Source: Sipunculus nudus
Taxonomy: Eukaryota; Annelida; Sipuncula; Golfingiida; Sipunculidae
DNA: 64,000 nt
Assembly (NCBI GenBank): GCA_026874595.1
Contig: CM049317.1
Coordinates: forward strand, 63,940,118 to 64,004,117
Reading direction: 5' to 3'
In this document: positions 25,749-37,487 of the stretch, piece by piece
Layout of the letters: each line of letters opens with the position of its first letter
Numbering within the stretch: position 1 is the stretch's first letter
Made by a program: the position numbers and the translations under genes
Notes under the pieces: model-generated
What the model was told of the DNA's origin: nothing
Seen by the model: the letters and a program-made list of their open reading frames with translations, nothing else
The model's database searches: none

Positions 25749-27269
25749 ATGGCCGAGGTGCCGACTTCATCAAATGCCTTCTCAAACTGCCCGGGAGACT
25801 GTTGTGTCATATGTAAATTAAGCTTCACTGAAAATAGACCATCCGTAACTGTAACAAGGAAGGGCTTACAGAGAATAATCAGTTGCGCTGAACAACGAGG
25901 GGAGTCAGAACTTAACAAATATCTTAATGAATGTATTTGTTCTTCACCAGTAAAAAAGGTGTTAGTACATCAAACCTGCCGTCGTGATTTCACTGACCAA
26001 AAAAGAATCAACAGTACTAAAACTGTAGAGGAGCCTTGCGCCAAAAAACTTAGGTCAAGTTTGTTGCCATTCAATCCGAAAGAACGCTGTTTGTTTTGTG
26101 AAGCATCTGCTGCGCCAGATGATCGACATCCAGATCGAAGTCGGGTTCATGCTGTAGAAACTCTCCCCGTACGTGAAAAGCTTCTAGAGTGTTGCGACAA
26201 GAGGGAAGACTCCTGGGCATCTGAAGTAAAACAACGTATTTTAGGATCTATTGACTTGGTTGCAGCAGAAGCTGTATACCATGACAGCTGTTTTTCGCGG
26301 TTCTTCCTGAAAAAGGAATTCGGAGCATCAGCCATAAAGAAGCCCCAAGGCCGACCCGAAGCAAAACAGCTGAAGCAATGGTTTGATATGCTTTGTGATT
26401 GGCTTGAATCTGAGGGTGACATGGAACTGTACACAGTTTCAGAACTACATGAAAAAATGGCAACATTTGCTGGTCCTTCAGAAGTTTACGGTGTTAAGAG
26501 GCTCAAACAAAAACTTAAGGAACATTACAAGGAATTTATTTTCTTCGCTGAAATCAGAGGCCGCAAAAATGTTGTTTGTTTCAGAAACATGGCAAAGTTC
26601 ATAATAAATGATAGCTGGTACGCAGGGAAGGAAGATAACATTGAAGATGAAACAGAACGTGTTATAAAGATTGCAGCAAGGATCATAAGAGCAGAAATTC
26701 GAGAAAGGGAGTATGACCTATCCAATTATCCTACCTGCGAGGACATAGAAAATACCGATCGTGGCAAGAAATGGATCCCACGTAATCTGCAATTCCTCTT
26801 GAAAATGTTGATTCCATCCGAATTAAAACAGAACAGTATTGGACACTGCATTGTCCAGGCAGCCCGACCAAGGTCAGTCATAACACCAACGTTGTTTGGT
26901 TTGGGTGTTGAGATGGACCATGTTTTTGGCTCAAAGTGGCTGATTAGTGAACTGTCACGCTTAGGATTTTCAATCAGCTATGATGAAGTGACCCGATATA
27001 AGCAATCTGTTATTCAGAGTGAGAATCTTGAGAATCTTCTAGCCGAGTATTTTCCTGGCACATTCACGCAGTGGGTGGCCGATAATATTGATCACAACGT
27101 GGCAACTTTAGATGGACAAGACACATTCCATGGTAGGGGAATTATGGCGATTGCAACAACTAGAAACGACACATTGCCCATCTTGAAATCACGTACCATT
27201 GTCCGACAACCCTGTATCAGTGTAAATGATCTCTTAAAGGATAGGGGGTTCCCATTCATCAATACATAG
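25749..27269 (+). pseudogene. Transposase segment 1: double zinc-binding N-terminus and core
   Basis: A 506-codon frame begins at ATGGCCGAGG. Two similar zinc-type modules are visible: C19-x2-C22 with H74-x2-C77, and C114-x2-C117 with H178-x2-C181. The region after residue 200 is helical and lacks signatures I can name. Near the end is DNIDHNVATLDGQDTFHG, a motif I recall as strongly conserved in this transposon protein family, with acidic residues that may belong to the active site. The frame ends prematurely at 27269. The same protein continues one frame over from about 27247, next to a run of five G, so a 1-bp indel is the likely cause. Confidence 0.7.
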
Positions 27270-27673
27270 GACCATCTGGAAAAGGTCTGTCATCAGTTAA
27301 TTATAGACCAATTATTGAACTACAGGTTCCATACACATTGCCCTCGGAACTGTGCTGTGATTTTCTTTGGCACTCAGGTGGCTTATTCAGTGAGGCTGAA
27401 AATCCTAGACCAAACTGGTCGGGGTTTATGCAGCATGTTTTCTCTGGAGATCAGTACCCTGCTTCAAAATCCGAAACGCTGCTTCTGCCAATCATTGACT
27501 TGAATCCTTCGGATGAAACATGCATCTACTCTACATTGCTCTATATTCAAAGCCAAGCTAGGCAACTGAATATACAAACGCCATGTATAACATTTGATCA
27601 ACCGTTGTGGCTGAAAGCTATGGAAATAATTACTGCAAATTCAATGAAGATAGTTTCACCTTTACAGAAATAG
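27247..27673 (+). pseudogene. Transposase segment 2 (shifted frame)
   Basis: It continues segment 1 in another frame: GPSGKGLSSVNYRP, LCCDFLWHSGG, then PCITFDQPLWLKAMEII and SMKIV before a stop at 27673. The ITFDQPLWLKA-type motif is familiar from related elements. In those I recall a glycine-rich conserved block directly after it; here an acidic linker in a third frame follows instead, which suggests an internal deletion near 27660. The overlap with segment 3 covers 27607-27673. Confidence 0.6.
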
Positions 27674-29142
27674 ATGAGAATCCACTTGAAGAACATGGAT
27701 CAGACATTGTGAATGCATCTTCCATTGAGCATACCTGTGGAGATAATGGACCAAGTGACAAGAATCTTGGAGAGATGGAGAGAGATATCACAATCCTAGA
27801 GGATGAACTTGATGAAACAGAAACAAAGAAGATCAAAGCTTTGTATGACGGAGTAAGAGATAAATCTATACCAGTTTCTCGCATCTTTGAATCAAATGAA
27901 TTTGTCAAATTGGAGATCTGCTTGGCGAAATATAAAGCAATGCTTTCAGACAGGTCGCCAACAGCAAGGCTTTGGTTGCAGTATATAGAATATGTTGAAA
28001 CTCTTAAATTATTCATTAGAACTGAAAGGACAGGAGATTGGAGTCTTCATCTCATCGCGGTTAGTAGGATGTTGAATTTATTTGCTGCTACTGGCCATAT
28101 TAACTATGCAAAAAGTGCACGTCTTTATCTGCAAATGATGCAAGATTTGCAAAATGACCATCCTTGGCTGTATAACTGTTTCGCCGAGAATGGATTTCAC
28201 ACTGTCCGCAGAACTAGAAGATACTGGGCAGGCCTTTGGACGGATCTAACCATTGAACAAGTCATGATGCGGTCTATCAAGAGTCGAGGAGGACTGACCA
28301 GAGAAAGAGGCATGACCGAGTCCGTCCGCCTGCAGTGGATCTACAGTATGCACAAATGTGCTGAAGTCCACGAGGCCATGACGACGCTGACTCATATGAA
28401 GCTAGACTCCAGTCAGCAGCAACACATTGAACTAGGAAAATCCAGATGTCAGCGTGATTTCAAAGACCTGACCAACATCCAGACATGGTTCAAGCATCAT
28501 GACCCCTTTGATGTGAACGAACAGAAACTGCGTTCTTTGTCTTCTGGTTTGAGTGTTTCAGGCAGTGACGGTGTGAACTGTCACCAGACAGAGGAGATTG
28601 GGGCGAAAATCCACAAACAAATCGACAATATGAGTGTCACGGAGGCATCCATTAAAAGAAGCGAGCAAGTTCGAGCATTAGATCATTTGTACCCGGGAGT
28701 CAAAGTTGACAAGCAGAAGGTTCAAATCGATCCAAATATTTTATTTTCTCGCCTGAATGCTATAGTACAGAGACAGGAAAATATGGCACCGTATTTCGAT
28801 TATGAACAGACAGCAGTGCCAACCTCTTTATTAAAAAATAATGCTATGCGAAAACCAGCAAAGGCCCAGCTAGCTAAATTCCTGACTTCAGGTGTGAAGC
28901 CATGTGAGCTTACTAAAGAGGCCATACATGTGCTTGATGGCGGGGCACTTTTGCATAGGGTAAAATGGATGAAAAAAACAACGTACAAGGACATAGCCAA
29001 ACAATATGTAGATTATGTTCAGACCAAGTACGGAGACTGCTGTGTCGTATTTGATGGCTATGGTCAGAGCCCATCAATCAAAGACCACGAGCATGTAAGA
29101 AGACTTGGCAAGACGTGTGCGGATACCTCAGTGAATCTATGA
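27607..29142 (+). pseudogene. Transposase segment 3: middle region and start of XPG nuclease
   Basis: A 511-codon frame, real from about residue 20 onward. It starts with an acidic linker (ILEDELDETETKK). It continues with a helical region containing ARLWLQYIEYVETLKLFI, HINYAKSARLYLQ, then RRYWAGLWTDLTIEQVMMRS and GLTRERGM. Residues around 440-500 contain HVLDGGALLHRV and VVFDGYGQSPSIKDHEHVRR, matching the N-terminal part of FEN/XPG nucleases (an FDG with a following K and R-rich helix). The frame ends at 29142, while the protein goes on in the frame opening at 29115, so a second frameshift lies at about 29115-29142. Confidence 0.65.
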
Positions 29143-30125
29143 TGGCCCACAACAACCAGCAGATCTTTCTTACAAATGAGAAAAACAAGGCACAGTTCAT
29201 CTCATTGTTGTGTCGCTACCTGCAAGATGATGGTAAAATTGTACATGTCAGCACGGGAGACGCTGACACCAAGATAGTTGCGTGTGCTCTTCAGTATGCA
29301 ACACAGGGGAGAGAAGTCACCGTTGTAGCAGATGACACTGACCTGCTAGTTCTCTTGATGTACCACTGGAATGAAGATATGGCAGATATATGTTTTAAGT
29401 CAGAGGCAAAATCGTCCGTGAAACAGAAGGCCAATAAATCATGGAAAATATGTGATCTTGTCAACAAGGCTGGCAAAACAGTCACAAAACACATATTGTT
29501 TCTTCATGCATGGACTGGTTGTGATACTACTTCTGCCACTTTTGGCCAGGGCAAAACTAGTTTGCTTTCAAAGATGAAAAAGTCCGAGGTAATACAGCAG
29601 ATATCATGTATAATGGATGATCCTAAGATGTCACCAAATGAAATCGGCAAAGCTGGCATCCGATTGTTTGTGCTACTCTGTGGTGGCAGAGAAGGTGAGT
29701 CCTTGAACAGTCTGCGGTATGCTAAATTCATGGAAATGATTTCAACATGCAAAACCTCACTTGATCCCCAGAAACTACAACCTACAGAAAGAGCAGCACA
29801 TTTTCACAGTTTACGGGTCCACCTGCAGGTGATGATTTGGAAGAAACTGAACAACAACGAACTGGACCCTGAGCACTGGGGATGGAAACTGTTAGGTAAC
29901 AGCCTCACGCCACTGATGACGGATTTAGCTGCAGGACCAGACAGTATTCTTAAGTTTATAAGGTGCAAATGTAGACTGTCAACCAAAAACCCGTGCGGAA
30001 CAATTGTCTGTTCATGCTGCAAAAATGGTCTCAAATGTGTTACTGCATGTGGAGATTGTAGAGGCGAAAGCTGTAGAAACGCCGAAAAGATCATTATAGA
30101 AGAAGAAAAAGAAGAAGACCAATAA
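29115..30125 (+). pseudogene. Transposase segment 4: XPG nuclease core and Cys-rich C-terminus
   Basis: A 336-codon frame. Acidic motifs of an XPG/FEN-like nuclease appear in order: GDADTKI (residues 48-54), VVADDTDLLVLL (70-81) and TGCDTTSATFGQGK (134-147). They parallel the EAD, DTDLL and GCDY...GIG motifs of FEN1. The C-terminus (about 280-325) holds a cluster of cysteines (CKCR, CSCCKNGLKC, CGDCRGESC) suited to binding zinc. An AATAAA overlaps the stop codon (30121-30126). The nuclease active-site acids look intact, although the gene as a whole is broken. Confidence 0.7.
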
Positions 30126-30126
30126 A

Positions 30127-31265
30127 TATTTCCGTATATGATAGATTAACCATAAATACGTGTTCCCATATGCACGTAAAGGAAGGCAAAGCTGGATAGC
30201 CATAATTTCTTATTGTTAATTCCATGCAGAGACCAGTGTTGGTTGACAGCAGTTGGAAGGGCTCTTGTTTCTAAACCAATAGCTTACCCGTGTTTCTTGA
30301 TTCTGTAAGATTATAGACTGGAAACCCAAAGTAACATAAACTTATATCAATAGGATGATGCGAAACTGGCATATTCCAAGAGGGGTGAATTCTAGTTAAG
30401 ATTAGTTAAGTAAACGAAAAAAAGGGGCGATCGTCTCCGCAAAAAAATATCATTACAAGTTGGTTATATATGTTCATACTGTAAATGTGTTACCATTTAT
30501 TCCATATAAACCCACTCGACAACCCAATTTATTGGCTTTTTACATTAATCACGTTATGATAATCATCAAATTTGCTGATTGAATTCGACGGTTTCAGTGA
30601 AAAAAGGTGTGCAAGATTACAGCTACAATAAATAAAATGTTCACATATTTTGAAAACGGACAGATTATAGGAGGAATCAAGTGTAAAATAATTTGTATAT
30701 GAATTTGGCATACCAAACATTCCAAACGTAATTTAAACAGATTACTCTTAATTTTTTTAAATGACTCAAATATTTTATATTTAAATATTTAGAATATATG
30801 ACAATTCTAATGGATGTAGCACACTTGTAGATGTAGCGCAATAATGTTTACTCATAAAATACTGCGTTTCACAGAAAAATGTAAAGAAAACGCAAAATAC
30901 AAGCATTTTAAAATTTTACAAAAATTTAAATTTAAATTTATAATTCACAAATATTGCATTAAGTATAGCATGACCATTGATTCTGATGTTTTCAGCAGAA
31001 CTAAATTATATTATAGGGAAGTTTCAGTGTCCTTCATCAAATACATAAAACAATTTTTTCCATATAAATAATTTTCACTTATTTTTAATTTTAATTTTAA
31101 ATTAGAATTATTCAAAAAATTCAGAAGCCTATCCGAATGAACTCTTCACGCCAAAGAAGTCTCATATTGCCTATGGCATGTTATATGAGATTTTAATTTG
31201 AAGTCAGGTATCTTAAATCACAAAATAGGAACTTTATATGCAAATTTTTTATTTGAAAATTTTTC
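30127..31265. other. 3' non-coding part of the transposon
   Basis: Very AT-rich DNA between the transposase stop and the right inverted repeat. Open frames here (for example 30844-31071) are low-complexity Lys/Phe-rich and not credible. Confidence 0.55.
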
Positions 31266-31413
31266 AAATTTCAAACTGCTGTAAAAAATTTTCCCCAAAG
31301 CGGATTTTAGCGGATTTTGGATATGTAATTTTACAGACACTGGCGCTTCAAATGACACCAAAATCAGCTTTCTACCATTTTTTTCCACGTGGAACCCTCC
31401 AACGACCCGACTA
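31266..31413 (-). repeat. Right terminal inverted repeat
   Basis: This is the reverse complement of 24808-24967, ending CAACGACCCGACTA. A GAA duplication follows at 31414-31416, then the resumed host exon. Confidence 0.85.
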
Positions 31414-31444
31414 GAAGGATGGCAAACCCATGCGATTGAAACAC

Positions 31445-32386
31445 GTAAGTCATACTACATTACACAAAGACATACCTAATTCATTAACACCTGAGCTTCA
31501 GGTTACTTGTCTGACCACATCTAAGTAACATATTTGTTAGTCCAGATCAAAGTATTATATCTCAAACACATAATCCTGGTCAAGCAAAACTTCTGACTTG
31601 AAGTTGCAAATAACAATTATACCACTTGACAATTAATTATCTTATACATAAATTAGGCTCTGCATAACAATTTTCTATACGAAACCGTTTAATACTATCG
31701 AGTTTCCTTAATACTTAATTCTGGTATTATGATCAGTACAATATAGTGGAGTGTTAATTGTTATGATAATTCCATTGAAGATTCATAAATAAAAGGGATA
31801 TAAAACTTCCATAATGAAAGTTGTTATAAGCTGTTTTCTAATGTACCTATCCCCAGCTATTAAAATGTGTTTTGTTGTATATAACCATCTTGTAGCAATA
31901 TTTGCATTCATGCATTTTTATCTAACAGCCGTTCTTACATGACATACGCTAGTGATTCTATACGTCTTTAGGTTATTTAAACATTATACACAGCGAGTAC
32001 TTGCATATGTTATGAACATTTTAATCGATAGCAGTTCCTAATTTAAACGTCTTTAGCACGATCTTCAGGTATTCTTGCAGATTAACGAATCTCTTCACAT
32101 ACGAGACACAATGCTTATTCGTGGACAGTAACAATTATACTGACAAGCCTCATTGGGCACCCTCATTAAAGGGACTACATATTTACCTCTTTACCGGTTG
32201 ACGTAACAAATGTATTTTCAGTCGATCGAGAATAATTGGTTGAATGTCTATCAGTTTCATACATAAAAATATTGTTGAATTGAAAAAACATAAAAAAATT
32301 CTTCATCTTTTAAAATTCATAACAGCTAATTTTGTTTTTGTAAGGCTATATTTTACTATTTTTTATTATAAGATGAGCCTGATTTC
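31445..32386. other. Intron start of the split gene, then nothing recognised
   Basis: The GTAAGT donor opens an intron, and no acceptor and exon for the Cys-rich gene could be identified before the second solo LTR. Confidence 0.4.
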
Positions 32387-32390
32387 ATAT

Positions 32391-33277
32391 TGTTACGGAA
32401 CCTAATAGCAACAGATCACGTTGTCGTGACGAGCATGACTGTTGTTATGGAGATAAAAAAAAAAATCAGATTCTGTAACACTAAGGCAGCGTGAAATGTC
32501 TACGGGAATGAATAAAGAAGTCGATGGTTATTTTGTTAACAAATAATTATAATTTATTTTTAAAACAGCCCTAACATTACAATACACTTAATAAATACAA
32601 TTACACAGTATGACAACAGTACAACAGCAAATCAATACAATTAGAATACAATACAAAGTATAATAAATAAAGTGTACAGTACCTGGATACCATCACTGTC
32701 ACAGCGACAACATATCCTTTAAAACGGATAATCCAGATGAACAGTTCACATAAATCTTCTCAGACAATAATAGTCCGATTCAATCACAAAATCAATCTGT
32801 TGTAATCCAAAAGTGAAGTTTTGGTAATAATCCCGACAGCAAACTCGAGACAGGCCGCACTTAATCTGCATAGAGTTCGTAGAATCCCTGACACTACTGC
32901 AATTATCGGATTGGTCAAAAACTGACTCACACTCTTCCGTGTCCGCTGGAATATTTCTCTCTCCTCCCTTCGGCTCGAAAACACAGCCCCTATTTTTAAC
33001 TTTTCATCCGAAAATTCTAGAAACTTCTATTTTTAACGAACAATCGAAAGAACCCAACAATACATAATACACACGCCCAAAGAATATTACAAGACACGCG
33101 GTCATAGAGCGCGACCTGCCCAGAAATTTGCAGATCAGCATGAGCGCTGTGTTTCTACACGTCACACCCCAAACGTGGGCCGGCCCGGCTCGCGCGTCTC
33201 CCATGGCAACGGCCAATGCTAGCGCTTCACAGACACATGCAAGACTGCTGCACACAATAAAAGAGACATCTGTAACA
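32391..33277 (+). mobile_element. Solo LTR, copy 2 (887 bp)
   Basis: It has the same TGTTACGG...CTGTAACA termini as copy 1, with ATAT direct repeats (32387-32390 and 33278-33281). AATAAA lies at 33256-33261. It is colinear with copies 1 and 3, including the block with the CGTGTCCGCTGGAAT segment upstream of the promoter-like area. No retroviral-type genes are adjacent. Confidence 0.75.
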
Positions 33278-33281
33278 ATAT

Positions 33282-34124
33282 AAATGGCGCACTTAAGTTG
33301 TAAGAGATAATAATTATTTTATAAGTAAAAAGCTGAAATTGTGAAATGTGCTGTTTATTTATTTTTTTGTATAACTAAATGAATAATAATGAATAAAATT
33401 AAAGTAGCCAAAAGTAGCCAGGGACCCACGGGACCCTCCAAAATCCCATTGGAGTCTCCAAACGTTTGATCCGGGAGTCCCGTGTCCCCCAAAAATACCC
33501 TATTGGAAACCTTGTATCCTAAATTTTATTTTTTAAATAAATAACAGACTGAAATGATATGAAGACCATGTTGAAAATTTATAGAGCAGTGTTTTATAGT
33601 TTTTGTGAACATCTAAATTCACGTATCATGTAGAGTCAGAATCTTGGGACCAACTGCCGCATACTTTTTAATACATACATGTAAATATGAAGAGAAATGC
33701 CTCCATCATCATAAAATTCAAATCAAACTGAACTGATCTCACCACTTTTACGATCTAGGCGGTATCGGTGGAAATATTTATGTTGGTTATCTGCAAGACA
33801 TTACTCGATCTTATATCGATCTTTTATGATGACACGGTGTGGAAACCGGCCAAAAGCAATAATACATGGTCCACGATGGTATTGTCTTGATGACGCAGAA
33901 CTACTTGTATTGGTCACAATGCACAGAATGATATATTCATATAACGGTATAGCGTACAAGCCCTATTTATAACTTCTATTTCAACTCCTATTTATAAACT
34001 CCTATTTCAACCGAATGCAATGTGAAAATGTGTGAAGCTACAAATAAACTTTGTCACACATCCTTCAGGACCCGTTCGACACTTTTTCTACTAACGGGGA
34101 TTTCAACGATTTTTTAAACTTACA

Positions 34125-34163
<39 letters not shown>

Positions 34164-34379
34164 CTGGAATAGCCGTGATAGTGTGTAGTTGAAGTGAAGG
34201 TAAAGAAAAAGAGTGACGCCTTTAAGATAGACTAACTTGTTTATTAACACACTTGTTTTTACCTACACTATATATATATATATATATATATATTCATATA
34301 TTTATATTTATATATATTATTCAAGCAACACCCCTTGAAGCAGTCTGTAGTGAATTTACAGTGTTGTTTTTCTTCAGTG

Positions 34380-34441
<62 letters not shown>

Positions 34442-35409
34442 GTAAAGGCTTCAACCATACAGAGGACCACTCTATAAGCCGTGATGGTTTAGTGCCTAGA
34501 AAATTCCCTACTCAAGGAATATATCATTACACTCCTAACGTCATGTCATCTGAAAAGGGCATACTTTAGAATACACCCTTTAAAGTATTAATAATTGGCG
34601 CTATACACGCCCGCATTATCATCTTATTTACCTTATTTAAGTATCGCGACAAATAATTTAATGAGAGCACCAGATGTCTGTGTGATAGCCAAGATACCAC
34701 TGTCCAATAAACCTGCATGCTGCGTTCTGCTGTACGTCACATATTGCTGTTGCTTTTGTGCCTCTCTGTACTCTAAATTTTCTGTGCAGAGGCAATTACA
34801 TATACGTTAAGGCAAAATCTAATGGACATTTAAACGAGACAATTCCAATACACCCTAATGAAAAAGAGCCTACTAAAAGTCCATACTTAGTACTGATATA
34901 GAAATTAAAACCTAATACTAGTAAGAAAAGATACTGAACCTCCAAACATCCAGACCTTTGCTTACTTTTGAATGTGGATCTTCTACCGCTCGAGATCTGT
35001 TTCTGTTAGGACTTTGAAAAAGGTGCGACTCACTCACATTAAATTATTAACCATGGCGCTCAACAGTGGCTTAGCTCGTGGAGTAGAGAGATCCTCTTCT
35101 CACAATAAGTGTAATTTGTTTTGGGGGGGGGGGGGGCTACAGGAAGCTTTGAGTTAGGTTGAGAGAGAGAATGAAAGAGGAAGGGGAAGAAAGAAAGTGA
35201 GAACGACAAAGGCAGAATCGAAGACATCCGGACATGACACTTGGAATCTTGACGAAATATGACAATATATGTCTATTCGTGCCAATATTTATTCTGTGCT
35301 TTAAAAACCCTTTTAATTTAGTAGATTGAAGACCCGCATATTCATATATTGTGAAAAATAAAGCGTGTGATGTGTATTTATCATATCAAAGAGCGAAGCA
35401 AGCTCTTTT
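33282..35409. other. Intergenic with AT microsatellites and poly-G
   Basis: No genes. (AT)n tracts lie at 34129-34162, 34268-34293 and 34379-34440, and a run of 14 G at 35123-35136. Open frames crossing the TA tracts read as Ile-Tyr repeats and are artefacts. Confidence 0.6.
34129..34440. repeat. Cluster of three (AT)n microsatellites
   Basis: Three (AT)n runs of about 34, 26 and 62 bases fall within 312 bases. Confidence 0.85.
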
Positions 35410-36743
35410 GAAGGCAATATATCCTGTACACCCATGTGCAACATTACTTCAGTGGAAACTGTATTACCTCTCTAAGGTGCAATAATGAATATTGTTATAT
35501 CTAAATAAAACTCTAACAGGTTATTTTTTAATTATAATTCATATTAAGTGATCATTTGGTTAGATCCACATAATTCACGTTTGGTATTCGAAAGCTAATT
35601 TAAGGCAAATACACTATATAATTCTATGTATAAATGTCCAAAGTTTCTGGAGATATATATATTACCTTATGTACAAGTTGGTTAAAAAGCCAGGTGATTT
35701 CACACAATTTCTCTGTTGAACAACATATTTATTACTATTACAGACAGCTTAACTAATGGAGCCAAATGGGTAAACTTTTAAAACAGTATAAAGCAAATAT
35801 TCTCGACAAAGGAATTTACAAAAAAAATGCCTGATTTCGACTTTTAGGTTTTTGTCCCTGGAAAAGGAAACCTTGTGCTTGATTGCTCTCCGTCAGTCGA
35901 TTTGCAGGTCTAATAATTCCCAAACTTGATCAGGCTTGGTGGCTTGATCAGGCAAGGATAATGAAAAGGCACCGGTCGTCTTATAGGTATATATCCTAAC
36001 ACTTTATATTATTAAGAAGAAAAATCGCAGCAAAACTTGTATATCAGCTCATTACGACAGATAATGCACAGATTCGATGAAGCAGTCTTTAAAATCCGAA
36101 TCCGATATACACACACTTATACAATACGTATGACCTCCTACTTATCCCAACTTAAGCACTCCTCTGCTGATTTCAAAACTGTGAGAGGGTATTAAACGAG
36201 GTATTTTCAAACCTCCAAGCTCGAAATCTATTTGACAAGTATGACCTGTGACACCTGAAACCAAAACTATGTTCAATTATTGAAAAACTTTCCAATTTTG
36301 AAAGAGACACACCACAAGTTACGATTAATTTCTATTCACCATATACATATTTATAGGAATATTTTATCAGTATTCGAACATCGGTCATTCTTTGGTCTTT
36401 CGACCGAAGTTTCAATAATAATTGATAACGCATGTACCAACAAAAATTGCTGTTGATTTTTTGGAGCTTTCGGTATTGTTTCTGCTTACGTCACCAAACA
36501 ATAATCACACCACTAGATGCTTGATTTAAAGTTAAAAGTAAATATGCAGTTTACCAGTTTTTTTTTTAACAGGAAAAACTCATCAACAACATGTTTGGTA
36601 TATAAACGTACATCTCGATGGTTTGTCATTAATATTTGTCATGAATATTTGCAGTGTTACTCCATATATATCTATATACATGCAAATCGAAGGCCATAAA
36701 CATATATGTATATGCTAATATATGTATGTAAATATATAAATAT

Positions 36744-36745
<2 letters not shown>

Positions 36746-36789
<44 letters not shown>
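36746..36789. repeat. (AT)n microsatellite inside left arm
   Basis: A TA run present in the left arm only; the matching place in the right arm (about 52.8 kb) has a non-expanded AT-rich segment. Confidence 0.75.
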
Positions 36790-36794
<5 letters not shown>

Positions 36795-37440
36795 AGCGTA
36801 CACATACCATCAAATTAAGATGTTTATAGTTTGCTGATTTTAAATTGTGTTTGCTAATTTTTCTTTACTTTCTGCCGTTTTATATTCAAATGTGTCGTTT
36901 TCTGAGGCACCTTTTTATATGAGTTCATGTTAAGTATATATACATCGGGCTGCAAAAACTTGGTTAAACCCAGAGCTCTTAGGGAAATCCCAGAGGGAAA
37001 TGAGTCATTCTAAAATAAACATTTAGAATAACCTAACCTGTTTCAGGGTGATATCTTAAAAAATAATCCTGAACACAAGGATTCGATGCATATGTTATTT
37101 TAGTATTCATATAGTTTATATTCATTTACCATTTTATCACACCTCAGTGCCATATGCTTTGTCGATAGCCAATATTAATTCCTGCACTGTAGAAACTTAT
37201 AACCAGATTTGAAAAAAAAACTCTCCTTAGGAAAATTTTCTATATACAACAGGATATGTTTCCATTGTTATATATAATATCCATGACAGTATAAAATCTT
37301 GCGTCTAAACATAATAGGTATGTAAATATTGAATCACGGGCCAGTTCAAAATATATGGTTTTCCATAGCAGCTTCAGCCAAATACCCTTAACGTTATGGT
37401 TGGTGGTGGCCCAACATACAATCCATTATCACCGCAAGAG

Positions 37441-37446
37441 TTTATT
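37441..37446 (-). promoter_or_regulatory. Poly(A) signal of the left-arm CTLD gene
   Basis: AATAAA on the minus strand, 41 bases after the stop codon of the CTLD gene. Confidence 0.6.
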
Positions 37447-37487
37447 CTTTATAAATGTTACACTTCCCAGCACATACCATAGGTCTG

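Larger units (their letters stand above)
24808..31413 (+). mobile_element. 6.6-kb TIR DNA transposon, Academ (AcademX)-like
   Basis: The ends are inverted copies beginning TAGTCGGGTCGTTG, with about 150-160 bp of imperfect terminal inverted repeat and GAA direct repeats outside. The inside carries one long gene on the + strand (25749-30125) broken into several frames. Its product combines two C-x2-C...H-x2-C modules, a central transposase-like region, an XPG/FEN-type nuclease region and a cysteine-rich C-terminus. As I recall the family, Academ elements have 3-4 bp target duplications, and one lineage (AcademX) carries an XPG nuclease and a Cys-rich finger. The ends differ from each other at perhaps a fifth to a quarter of positions, so this is not a very recent insertion. 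The element splits exon 4 of the surrounding gene. Confidence 0.75.
23690..31444 (+). pseudogene. Candidate secreted Cys-rich (PAN/apple-like) gene, exon 4 split by a transposon
   Basis: Exon 1 (23690-23744) encodes MTDFTRISSVFILLTLAS, a signal peptide, with donor GTACTG. Exon 2 (23976-24167) is phase 1 at both ends and has six cysteines (YYCFAKCKQL, WFECIDLG). A possible exon 3 starts at 24301, with an unclear end. Exon 4 starts at 24560 (AACAG acceptor) and reads SLIECVEAFV, then PPCFAVNIHVNGTCKK, which resembles a PAN/apple fold. At 24807 it is interrupted by the 6.6-kb element, whose first bases TAG make an in-frame stop. The same frame resumes at 31417 (GWQTHAIET) and ends at a GTAAGT donor after 31444, again phase 1. 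Removing the element and one GAA leaves an open exon of 276 bases. Later exons were not found. The PAN assignment is by eye and uncertain; the interrupted exon is well supported. Confidence 0.5.

Noticed and set aside
34253-34477. Open frame with Ile-Tyr repeats
   Set aside because: It is a translation of (TA)n microsatellites.
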